A stretch of 64,000 bases of DNA, taken from contig CM055113.1 of NCBI GenBank assembly GCA_029204225.1, positions 33,506,329-33,570,328 on the forward strand, in the 5' to 3' direction. The notes below the pieces were generated by a model that searched no databases, was not told the DNA's origin, and was given only the letters and a program-made list of their open reading frames with translations. Source of the stretch: Diphasiastrum complanatum. Lineage: Eukaryota; Streptophyta; Lycopodiopsida; Lycopodiales; Lycopodiaceae. A program made the translations under genes and the position numbers. Shown here one piece after another: positions 22,320-33,081 of this stretch. Positions within the stretch are counted from its first letter, which is position 1. Each line of letters begins with the position of its first letter.

Positions 22320-22780
22320 AGTGTCCTACTAGGTAGACCGTGGCCCAAAACTTCCCTTGGCCGATTTTGCCAAGAATTTTCGGCATTCACTCTTTCAATG
22401 GCCCTTTTTGCCACAATAGAAGCACTTGCCTTTCTTCTTGGACTTGCTGCATGACCCTTCTTCCTCCTGCCCTTGGCAAACTACTATTTTTTTTTCTTCC
22501 CCTTGTCTTGCTTTTGGCGTGCCGCAAGTGCCTGATCATCAGTCTTTTGACAACAAGCTTTCACAATTTCTAGTCATTGCTCCTCCTACATCAAAATCCA
22601 TGTGAGCTTGTCAAAAGTTGGTAATCTTTCTCTTGATGTTATCCCACTCACGAACATTTAATAAGGGTCAGCAATGCCACACAATGCAGTATGCACCAAC
22701 TCGGCATCAGGTATGCACTCGCCTATGGAATGCAATTCGTCCCTTATTGTCTTTATTTTGGTCATAAGTTTGAAAGTGCT
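22320..22780 (-). pseudogene. Ty1/copia gag fragment
   Basis: On the minus strand an N-terminal part includes ECIPDAELVHTALCGI and LPTFDKLTWIL. A Lys-rich stretch and the zinc knuckle CFYCGKKGH-stop-KSEC follow. The stop is TGA where Trp is usual (GHWKSEC). No LTR or pol continuation is present. Confidence 0.7.
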
Positions 22781-22858
22781 ACCTTGATTCAAGTGTATAA
22801 ATGTGGGCTTCAACACTACAAGCTATGATGTTTGGGTACAAACTTTTTGTAATAATAA

Positions 22859-23105
22859 TTTTGAAAATGCACATCATCTTGGGCCCAATTATGCACTTGT
22901 TAGGAGTAAGTTCTACGGTATGCATTATAGCATATACTATGATGAGTACTTATGCTCATACTTTTTTGGAAATGTACATCATCTTGTGCCCATGTTTGCA
23001 TTAGCTAGGAGTAACTTGTATCATACTTTTTGGAAATGTACATCATATTGTGCCCGTGTATGCATTAGCTAGGAGTAACTTCTAAGGTATCAAGTATTAT
23101 CTCTA
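22859..23105. repeat. Degenerate tandem repeat
   Basis: The phrase TTTGGAAATGTACATCATCTTGTGCCC followed by GCATTAGCTAGGAGTAA recurs three times at uneven spacing (about 107 then 62 bp). Confidence 0.7.
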
Positions 23106-24419
23106 CCATGACAAGTAGTTATGTTCTTTTTTGTCTCTTGTATGTCTTCATACAAATGTTCATCTTGTTACAAAAGCCTAGGCCCCACATTTAAAGGCTT
23201 ATAGTTTCACATGGAGTCGGGTGTAAGTCCAAAAGGCCCAAATACTCTACTTTGATTGGTGGAACCACTCCAAGAGGCTTTCCCCCCATTTCACAATGGG
23301 TGACAGTTACCCCTAGGTGGCATTGAAAGGTGCCAACTTGGGGTAACTAATATACCAAGGGAATACCTTAGGCATCTTGGAGTATGAGGTGTAAGTGGTG
23401 GGCCCTTTCCCTATCCTCCAATAAAAACATAAATACCTTATCTAGTTTGAATTCAGACATTAAATGCCTTGCCCTCCTTCACATGGAATGACGTGGAAGG
23501 ACCTGGGCTTCCAAACTAAAGTGGGGGTTAAGTGCACATTTTTAAAGAGCCCTGGACTCTTTCATGTGAGCCACCCATAGCTTCACATGGGTATGACACT
23601 AAATGGGTATACGTGTATCTCTAGTGGATGTCTTACAACTTACTCTTAAGGTATTGTAGCATGAGGTGGTAGCTACTCTTTTGTATTAAGAAACCACCCT
23701 CTTAAAGGAACTCACTTGAACATGATTTGTTTTGGCCATCTTTTATATTACATAAGGGAAGGCTGTGGGGAACGGGCTCTACCGCTCTACCTTAGGCTGT
23801 TTTCACACAGAATGGTATGCAATAGCGATGCTGAGTCACACATATGTCCCATTTGTTCCCTTTTTTTCCGTCTTTCTTCATCCCCACTTCACACACAAAT
23901 GTGCATAATGGGTCTCTTGGCTTGCATTTTAGGACCTTCTTAGCCCTTCATAACCTATTTTCCTTTCACAGAGATGCAATTCTATATTAGCCTTTCCAAT
24001 TGAAAGTTTATTATTTCAAAAAACCTTGTAGCACTCTTCAGATTGAGTAAAATATTTAGTTTTGAAAGCTGTTTTGGATTTTCACCTTTTCACCCCAAAA
24101 GTATATACCAACCCTTCAAAACATAGGCTTGGTGGGCCTATGTTCTCTTTCCTCTATCCAATGTTCTCCCACCTAAAAATTCAAACCTCAAGCTCTCCCA
24201 AAAAATAGTGGTCCTACAATAGTGGAGATACTAGGGGGTAGTGCCCGGTATCTTCACGTACCCCAAGTCAGCATTTTTTATGCCAAGTCGTCTACTACAT
24301 GGGAACCTTTGTTGTCTTGTGTGAAATGGGGTAATGGCCTTCCGATCTTTTCTCTCCAATGAACATTGAGTTTATTGACAAATAGACATGCCTTAGGCCT
24401 GGGTGTGAAAACACCCTTA
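23106..24419. other. Non-coding span
   Basis: No gene supported. An AATAAA lies near 23420. A 10-bp inverted pair GTTTTCACAC/GTGTGAAAAC is at about 23800 and 24402; it could bound a MITE but is too short to claim. The sequence has some LTR-like character. Confidence 0.4.
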
Positions 24420-24604
24420 AAAGTAATAGGGCCTCGTTCATCGAGTGGATAGCCTAGGACTCTACTCTCAACCTATGCCCTCCTAGGTTGAAGCTCCCCT
24501 TTTGTTATGCCTTCTCCCTAATGCCAAGTGCTCAATTTCTCTTTGTATTTGAGTTGGACCTTAAATAGTAGAATAGTTTGTGCTCTGCCCCTCCTCCTCC
24601 TCCT

Positions 24605-24605
<1 letters not shown>
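24420..24605 (+). mobile_element. tRNA-derived SINE head (candidate)
   Basis: Box A TCGAGTGGATAGCC (about 24441) and box B AGGTTGAAGCTC (24485-24496) are about 35 bp apart, as in a polymerase III internal promoter. The body continues into the TC microsatellite at 24609, which may be its tail. Confidence 0.45.

Positions 24606-24608
<3 letters not shown>

Positions 24609-24675
<67 letters not shown>
24609..24675. repeat. (TC)n microsatellite
   Basis: A near-perfect TC run of about 65 bp preceded by (TCC)n. Confidence 0.97.
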
Positions 24676-24677
<2 letters not shown>

Positions 24678-26649
24678 CTTGTCAAAATATCACAAGAGAG
24701 GAGAGCCACATTCCAAGTCTCTCGTTTCAAAAGTTGGACCACACCTTTCAAGCTCTCAACACTTGTCAAACAAAGTGATCAAAATATCTCAAGAAGGTAT
24801 TCCATATAATCAAACGTAAAAGAAGCAAACGAACCATTGGAATGATATTCATTTGACAAGAGTAAAAGTGTAAAAATAATAATTTTTGGAAAAGAATAAA
24901 ATAAAAACCCAACTTATACCCATCTAAAAATTATAAACCTTCTATTTGTGCCCAAACTCAAGTAATAAAAATACTTTAACTTTTTCAAAACCATCATCAC
25001 ATCTTACCATATGATCCCAAAGCTAAAAATGATCAATGTACATATTGCTATCGTAAAGCACTCTCAAAAATATAGAAGTCTATCTTAGAATCTATTTACC
25101 TGGAAAAAACTGCCAGTTGTCTACACCGGACAGGGCCTTACACAAAAGAACGTATATAAAATAAGAGAAACCTTACATATTCGTTAGATCCCAATTGACA
25201 TTCTTTTACCACTGAAGTACTTTACAGAATGTGATGTAATTTAGAAATGTTTTACCTCATATAAGAATTTAAAAAATGTAGATTGAAGCTACAATGAACC
25301 TCAAAAACAACAAATATGGTGAACTTTAAAAAGAACAGCTAAAGCTAAGCTTGAAAAATGCCCGAAAAACAAAGCAAAGCCTTCATCTCCAAAGTGATGG
25401 ATCTCCATAACGTTCCTGTTCATTGCACTCAACAAAGCTTCTGCAAAAGCTATTCTCAAGAGTTAAAACAATGGGACGGGTAGATTCTATATATTTTGGT
25501 AGATAGAATAAACTTTTTGAGAGTGCTTCACATTGAGGAAGGTCCCCTTCATTGGGGCCTTGGACTAGTCCCCTCATTCTGGGGCCTTTCTCAATTTAAA
25601 GTAAACATATAGTTTAAAATAATCACATGTCATAACAGAAAAGGGGAAACACTCTAATGCATTCATTGATAGAAGGCTTATAAGAACATTGAAGACAAAC
25701 AAGTATAACATCAGAAGAGAAATTTTAAAATATTCTAGGATTAATAAGAGTGGAGCTTGTACTACAACTAAGAACACGACGTGATCTTATTATAAGCAAA
25801 AAGAAAAAATTATGCTCTTGCCATTGGGACTTCGCCAACTAATTGCGGCAAATAAAAAAGGGGAACAGGTGGCAAGTCAACTAACATAGGGAGCTGAAAA
25901 GAAGCCGACCTAGCCATCATCGCCCTTTGTAATATTAACAAGGCCTAAGCTCATTGCAAAGCTAAGGAAAATTTGATGTCTGAAGAAAGCCACGAGCACT
26001 TAAATAGGAATTCCCTTATCGCTTGATGAATACACGTGCGAAGGAATTCGTCAAAACATGGACAAAGAGCATCACATGTTTCAATCGCCAGAAATATAAA
26101 TCCATAAAATAGGTTGCCTATTAGAGTAGCTTCTTTTCTTTTTTTGACTGCCACCCATGTTTGTTTTTCTGGTGTGAAGGTTGAGTGAGACAACAAATTA
26201 GCACGAGTGAGATGATCAACAATACCATGTGCCAAGGTATGAAGCTCATCCCGAGAAATAAGAACGTCCACATGCCTATAGGAAGAGTGAGACGTGGTCG
26301 AAGGAAGACGTGAGATTGTTGCTCCATGAGGACATGAAATCCTCCATCTCGTGCCTAGAGAGGTGGGACGCCAAAGGAGATGGATGACGAGCATCAATAG
26401 GATTAGCACAGACACACCTTGAGATACCCAAAGCCAAAGGATGAGATAGCCCCAAGCAAAAACAGATTGTGGAGGTGAAAATGGTTGAAGACAATCAAAG
26501 AGATGGAATAGTAACAGGGTAAAACAAGATCTTAATACAATGGTAGATGGTGCACAATAAATGAGTAAAAGTCAAAACAAACAATGCAATTATAGACAAG
26601 AATTGAAATGTACATTAACAATTGATAAACATAGATGGTAAAACAAAAA

Positions 26650-26684
<35 letters not shown>

Positions 26685-26839
26685 ATCCGATCATTTGAAA
26701 AAAAGTACATTGAGTTTTGTTTTTAAGAAAGGGCTTGAAACAAAATCCCTTTCTTCCTACTTGCTACATCAAAACTAAAAGATAATTTAGAAAACATTTA
26801 ACATTAAACTTTAATCAAACAAAGACTTCTTAATTGTCA
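24676..26839. other. Non-coding span
   Basis: No supported gene. A 154-codon open stretch on the minus strand (26415-25951) has no family motif and is likely fortuitous. A (CA)n run lies at 26650-26683. Confidence 0.4.
26650..26683. repeat. (CA)n microsatellite
   Basis: A pure CA dinucleotide run of about 34 bp. Confidence 0.95.
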
Positions 26840-27420
26840 TCATCTGAATCCGAGTCTCGTGTGGAAGCATGTCCTTCACTCTCACTTCCGGACATCTCCC
26901 CTTCCCCTTTTGCTTCCGCTTCACCAACTTCTTCACCTAACCCCTCCTCTACATAAGATGCTGAGCTTCTCTACACATCACAAAAAATAACAAAAGTCAA
27001 TAACCAATAAGTAAATGAAATTCATTAACAAGCAAGAAAAATTAATAAAAATGATTATTAGAAAATAGAAGCAAAGGAGATTAATGTAGCAAGAATTTAC
27101 CATAGGATGAATACCTTGTTGAGCAAGATGGTCCACCAAGGCTTGTAGCCTTGTTGGTACCCAATCTTATATTCGGCATTCGTGTATTTGCTCCCAAAAT
27201 CTCTTTGCTATACAAACATGAATGCAATCATTTAGATACAAAACAGGCCAATCTCAGACGCAACCTCTGCCCCAACAGCGTCAACTATCCCACTTCGAAT
27301 CTCACACCAAAATTTATGTTGATTAGCATATATGTAATTCAAATTTTCTTGAGCTAGTTTTGCAAACTGATCACAAAGATACTCTTGAAATAGTTTGTTT
27401 GCTAAGCATTAGAGGAGTTC
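26833..27420 (-). pseudogene. Unrecognised minus-strand exons
   Basis: Three coding-looking blocks occur in order on the minus strand. Block 1, about 27400-27250, reads EYLCDQFAKLAQENLNYIYA then HKFWCEIRSGIVDAVGAEVA. Block 2, about 27215-27100, reads FWEQIHECRI, a stop, then DWVPTRLQALVDHLAQQG. Block 3, about 26975-26833, is an acidic tail, EEGLGEEVGEAEAKGEGEMS to HASTRDSDSDDDN and stop. Joining them needs introns of plausible size. I do not recognise the family. The acidic Ser/Asp C-terminus resembles ends of several plant transposases, and the block lies next to cluster A, so it could be an extra gene of that element. Confidence 0.35.
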
Positions 27421-27667
27421 TCAATATCAAAAAGACCCTTTAAGGAATGCCATGTAGGATATAGAAAAATATCAAAAAAAAAAAAACAATATTGTTTATT
27501 TGCTTGCCCCCACCACTCCTGAGGCCTCCCCAACTCCCAATGATCTAACCACAGTGTCTATAGTCACAGTTAAGAACTGTTAACAGCTCGCAGTATAACT
27601 TGACTAAATTCAAAACTATTCCCTTTATTGTTACAAAAAGGGCAATATTTTCACTAAATCTAGAATA

Positions 27668-27850
27668 TGACCGCCATCCCCAAATTCGAATTAGGAAAAA
27701 TTGCAAAATGTTTACACATGCATTCCTTCCACAAGAATGGAAATATGGGTGCCATCTCCAATTATGAACGCCATCATCACTTTGGAATGGAAATATGAGC
27801 GCCAACCACCTATTGGAATGAAAAAATGAGCGGCATTTCCAAATTTGAAT
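27668..27850. repeat. Degenerate minisatellite
   Basis: The phrase CGCCATC-x-TTTGGAATGGAAATATGAG recurs four or so times with variation, roughly every 40-50 bp. Confidence 0.55.
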
Positions 27851-27978
27851 CAAGCATACAAGCATGGAGATTGGATTGATCGTACATAGTATATAATATA
27901 ATCAAAGATGAGTACTTTGCTTTGCTTCATAGAATCTGGTCATAGTACTTTGATGCAACTGATTACTCTATTATTTTT

Positions 27979-30561
27979 TTGATGATGGCATTGTATCATC
28001 TACATGTGGATATCCCTATTGATTTGGCACCTTTGCAGAGAAGAGGAGGCAAAGGAATTCAAATATCTGCTGAGGAACGTTCTCGTTACAGGGCAGAAGG
28101 AAAAAAAAACTTGGATTTGTGGATAGATGGAACATTATATCCACAAGATCCAAGCAATTTGACACATCCCACATTCTTTTCAAACTCATTTAGTTACATG
28201 GATATGCAATGTGCATAGTGGATTACTAGGATATTGTGAAAGATTGCAGAACCATGGAAAACAACTTTATATGAATAAAGTTCACTTTTTAGAAGGTGAG
28301 TTAATTCAGATATCCTCTTATTTTCAGAATAGAGATTGTCATCTCCAAAAGACATTAGAAAAAAATGAACAACTTAAAAAAAATAATGAATCATTACAGA
28401 AGATAACAATCAATATCAAACCAGAACTAGAGCAAATGCAATCAGTCTTACAGTCTATTAGTATTGAAAACTTACAATTATTGAAGGATGTGAATTTGGC
28501 AAAGAATAAGGCTGAAAGTAAGAAGCAAAAGCGATAAAGTTACAAGGATATTCAAACGCTTTCAAAAGGAGGTTATCAAAATAGAAGAATTCGTGTATTA
28601 AAGTAAGAATATTCTGATTTTTGTAAGTTTTTCAATGACATTAGAATTTAATTTCAGTTATGGTGATATTCTGTTAACTATCTGTTTTTTTTGCAGATCT
28701 GCATTAGTAGCTCCTCGGAAAATTAAAGACAATGCTTCACTAGGAATGGCATTGGGCACAATATTGACTTGCAAATCCACTGAGCGTATCCTGATGAACA
28801 ATAGGATTTCAAATGTAAAGTGTAAAATAACAGAGTCTTTGATGGTGGACATTCAAATTTTTTTAGATAAGACTATAGTTCAGGGTGCTTGTGATTTTGC
28901 AGGTATTAGCAGGAAAGCATATGCAACAATATTTAAACTAATTAGAGAAGCTTTTAAGCAAGTTCAAATTAGAAAAGTCCCAATCCCTAGGACATATCAC
29001 TTGAAGAAAGAGAGAGATACATTAAACATAGATATGCATAATTTCACTGGAACTCCATTTCATATTGAGGAGGTGTATGAAACTGATGGAAGATCGATAT
29101 TCTATAATGCATCAAACAATTTATTTGTTGATCTAGATTACTTGTTGAGATACATCATCACATTCTATGATATAACCTATGAAAAGGTGAATGGCAAAAT
29201 AATCATAGTACTTAAGCTAGATGAGTCAGAAATTGTGAAAGGGCAGAAGATGGAGAGGGTTAGTATAACTCTCATGAATGGTGCTCTATCACAAACAGAG
29301 AACCAAGAAGATTTCAGATTTAGTGTCCAGTCAGAAAATGATATATGGTGGTTGGCAGCGTTTAAGGTAACTAGCCTCATTATTACATTACATTCATTGA
29401 ATAGTATTAATACATTGTAAATTAAGTCTGATTAATTTTTTTGGAGAGGTGCTAAATGAGGATCATGATATATTATCATGGATATTCTCAAGGACATCTT
29501 ATCCTAGGATCATCAAGGACCATATGGATGGAGGACTTCTCAATGTTCCAGGAGTTGGAGACTTCAATGTTGAATGGCACGTAGCAGGTGATTTGAAAAC
29601 ATTATAATGTATGTATAATGTCTCTCACGGTGCTACATCAAAACACCCTTGTTTGTACTGTATCAAAATGGCAAAAGATGTAACTAGGAGCACAAGAATT
29701 ACTAGAGAATATGCAGATCCAAACTAGAAGCCTGTGCTGCCTATCCCCTTACAAAATGTGCATGTTTGCACTCTTCATGCAGAAGTTAGATTAATAGAAA
29801 AGATCATTTATCTTCATATAGTTTTTGCTTGGAATACTAAGCCAGCATCATTAGCAAAGGAAGCTATCTCTCGATTAGAAGATGTTTTTATCAAAAGCAG
29901 GACTCCATAAAGGAAATGTCAAAATTTAAAAAGATGAAAAGCTTTCAGGATAGAATGGGAACATGCCAACTAAGCCAAGCATAGGAGGAGCAAAAGCACG
30001 TCGTTTCCTATCAAATCATATTGGTAGGGCTTCTAATATTCAACACTCACTCTGGACAGATATTATTGCTACTACTCAGGACTTCGAGAAAGACGGCAAA
30101 TCCAGAGTACTAAAAGTTGATATATGAAAAAAGCTTGATAGTATGATTGTTATTTTAAGAAAAGAAAAATACTCTGATATTGATAAGAAAGCTTTCCAAA
30201 GGACTTGTGTCGAGTTTGTTAATGCAGGATCAAAAGCATGGGGAGATGATCACATCACTCATTACATGGTTAGTATTAGATTCTTAAAATGCTTTCAAAT
30301 TTAAATATATATTTAGATCCAAACATAAGACTAACATTATGATTTTGACATATGCAGCACATACTAAGAGATCATACAACATTTTGTGCAAATACATATG
30401 GAAGCTTGAGTGTATGGTCATCACAAGGGATGGAGAAGTCACACTGGCAAGCACGAGCAACATTTCATCGAAATACACAACATGGAGGAACCAATGAAAA
30501 ACAAAACTACATTTGTCAATTGTTTCAATGGTTCTACCCAGAGTTCAAATTCGACATATAA
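27979..30561 (+). pseudogene. Cluster A transposase-like protein (T-A)
   Basis: The family is unnamed here; I recognise only its homologue at 43571-45454. N-terminus: YHLHVDIP, then EGKKNLDLWIDGTLYPQDP, shared with T-B. A frameshift near 28205 leads to GLLGYCERLQNHGK and a coiled coil with a Lys-rich end. Introns with good sites: 28602-28697, 29367-29458, 30269-30357. Exon 2 has VLKLDESEIVKGQKMERVSI. Exon 3 has GDLKTL, then C-x-x-C (CLYC), then VHVCTLHAEVRLIEK and GGAKARRFLSNH. The last exon has TYGSLSVWSSQGMEKSHWQA and LFQWFY. Asp (KLDES), Asp (GDLK) and Glu (GMEKSH), with a C-x-x-C and a later H-x-C-x-x-H between, fit a DDE transposase with the C2H insertion known in hAT, MULE, CACTA and Kolobok. 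That assignment is inference. Several stops make this copy defective. Confidence 0.6.
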
Positions 30562-30762
30562 CAAGTCCACACAATACAACAAGTTTAGAAAAGCATGCAA
30601 GTTCATATAGGAAGAGAAAATTAGATGATTGTTGAGTACAAGATCATCATTATCATCAAATCATGACATGTTCAGAATTGCTTTGCAAATTCATTGAACA
30701 AGAAAGGATAAATACTCAATGTAAATGTATTGATTGTATTATACCAAAATACAAAGTGTTAA

Positions 30763-32260
30763 CTAATCATCATCAGATCTTGTGTCAGATTCTATGGCAG
30801 TATTGTCATGAAGAAATTCTCTGCTAGCGTATGCATCTAATAGATGTGCATTATCCTTATTTCCACTAAGCTCAATATAAGTGGAATACAATGAATAATG
30901 GGAGCTCCTTAAAGGAACATTCCCATCAGTAAAGCCTAAAATGTTCAAAACATAAGATCTTTTGACAAAAATGATCTTATTTGTCTTTACAAATTTATGT
31001 CCTCCTAGGTAAAAAAATAAAGCTTTAACTGCCATTATAAGAGTCTCCCCAACTGGGCTCAGCTTGGAATGAGCAATACAGATCTCATTCTTCAGGAAAC
31101 GCCTAAGATAGTGGCCAAGTCCACTATCCCTCTGGAAAGATGATGCGTGTTGTCTGAAACCACCTCGTCTCGTAGCAAAACCATCTATTATGAGAGCATC
31201 CTGCAATAGGAAATTTGTTAGCAAAAACACATTCAGTGATTAGAAATATCGTAATGCAAGGAAGTTTAAACACTTACACATTTTTCATCATCAGCAACAA
31301 CCAGATCAAGATGATCAATATAATGACCACATACTGAACTGGAATTATAATGCCGTGAATATTATAATCCTCAGAGAAGCCCATCTGGAATTATAATGCC
31401 GTGAATTCTTCATCGGATGGTCTGCCTCGCCCATCCTCAACTATATTTGATAAAGTCTTAGTCAAGCATTCTTCAGTAGTCATAATTCCCTCCTCATCAT
31501 CAAAATCAATACCAGCAACAAGATCATCTGTTTCAAAATCTATGCCGAATAATAAACATAGAACCTCGTCTTCACGATAGTCAAAAAATTTACATAAATC
31601 AGTAGTAGTTAAATATACATCGTCATTAATATAATATACAAGCAAATTGAATAGACATTTAGAATCCTCTGTAGGGTTGGATTCATCAGCAGATGTATTT
31701 TGGCCAATAAAAGAATCCCGTAGAGAATCAGTATTTATATTTATAAAGTCACTTTCCTTATCAGGAGTGTCAATAACAAAGTGATTGATGTCCTTAATAG
31801 CTGACTGAACTGAGGATGATGAAAAGGGAGGGTCAGCAGCAGAAATTTCATCATCATCTGGGATCTAAACTAACAGGAAAGTACGAAACCACTCTAATAT
31901 TCAACCAATCGACATTTCTTGTTGCAATAAGGACACAGTAAACTGCTTTTGAAAAGATCAAACAATTTGGTGAGCATTCTATCCAGTCTATGTCTGAAAG
32001 CTGGAAAGAATTGAACCAGATCAGTATAATGCATGTACTTGAGTGAAGCTATGGAGAAAATAGGCTTACTAAGTATATCTCTGAATCTAACATAATGTTG
32101 ATAAAAAATGTCAGAATTCAGTTGTGCAGTCCTGAAAACATGTAGATATGGCCTGAATAGGCTGTGGAAGTACTCCAGATTTTCAGTAATCCCAAATTCA
32201 CTAAGAAATGAACTCAAGCCTGAATCTCGTGAGGATCATGAGGAAGAGGCCATCGAAATA
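30763..32260 (-). pseudogene. Cluster A second protein (S-A)
   Basis: Function unknown. The first part (32217-31894) contains YTDLVQFFPAFRHRLDRMLT and a LLCPYCNKKC zinc-like end. A serine/acid-rich part follows, then YYINDDVYLTTTDLCKFFDY-REDEVLCLL (about 31630-31550). That matches the C-terminus of S-B (IIIDGQEYVFMHDLQ, REDEMLAAL). A donor at 31277 (GTAAGTG) and acceptor at 31201 (TTGCAG) join the last exon, DALIIDGFATRRGGFRQHAS to DTRSDDD. A 21-bp sequence containing AATTATAATGCCGTGAA is duplicated at about 31338 and 31385. The gene converges on T-A and diverges from the histone gene, sharing its promoter region. It has stops, so it is probably inactive, but its reading is better preserved than nearby retroelements. 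Confidence 0.5.
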
Positions 32261-32261
32261 A

Positions 32262-33081
32262 AGTGAATATTGCACTTGTGTGCGAGGGAGACGAGAAAGA
32301 AAACTAACTATCAAGATGGCACACAAGAGAGATATGTACGGCTCGAGATATCGAATATCGCACTTGAGCGCAAGTAGGTGTCGTTGAGTGCAAACGATCA
32401 ACAAAGCGTGCGCACAAGAGCCATGTTTCACAAATTTTGATAACGGAAAAAAATAATAATCGGTTTTCGTGCCATTTATACTAAATTTTTGCACGTGCGG
32501 TCAACGGTCAATGGACACGTGTCTACTTTTGATTCGACTACAACTACTGGCACGTGCGAGGTGACACCTAGACACGTGTGAAATGACAATTGGACACGTG
32601 TCGCGTGTTCATTCGTGTGCTCAAAAACATGTGTCGCTCTATCATTTGCTCGTACAAATCCCACACATGTAAAGTGACAACGTGACACATGTTGCTCTAT
32701 CATTTGTTCGTACAACTCCCACACGTGTGATTGGACATTCTTTCGCACGTGCAAACCAGGATATAAAATCACAAACTTTGATGAATTTTTTTCACTTTGT
32801 TTTTTCGTTCCGCATATCGCACTTGTGCGCGTCCTTCACACTCGAATTTCCACCTATCGTCTTTCATGTGCATAGGTCCGATACACCTGCCTATGTGTCC
32901 CCCTGTATCGCACTTGTGCGCGTTTCTTCAGGAACTAATATCTTTCTGTTATATTCAGCTCGCCAGGTCCGATATATCGTACGTTCCTTCCGTACATATC
33001 GATCCTCTACGAGATTTTTGTCACCCTTCTGTTCTCATCCTCCCCGTCGCATGCAAGTCCGCTATTGCATAGTACACATCC
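32262..33081. promoter_or_regulatory. Divergent promoter region with repeated motifs
   Basis: This region lies between the 5' ends of S-A (-) and the H3-like gene (+). It holds four copies of an 18-bp motif with core CGCACTTGTGCG, at about 32267 and 32355 (variant forms) and at 32814 and 32905 (TATCGCACTTGTGCGCG). It also holds seven CACGTG palindromes (32492, 32516, 32551, 32573, 32595, 32721, 32746), several extended to GACACGTGTC, plus ACATGT variants. CACGTG is the plant G-box bound by bHLH and bZIP factors. The clustering suggests a shared bidirectional control region, or binding sites for an element-encoded protein. Confidence 0.6.

Noticed and set aside
23790-24415. A MITE bounded by GTTTTCACAC/GTGTGAAAAC
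   Set aside because: The inverted match is only 10 bp, and no target-site duplication is present.
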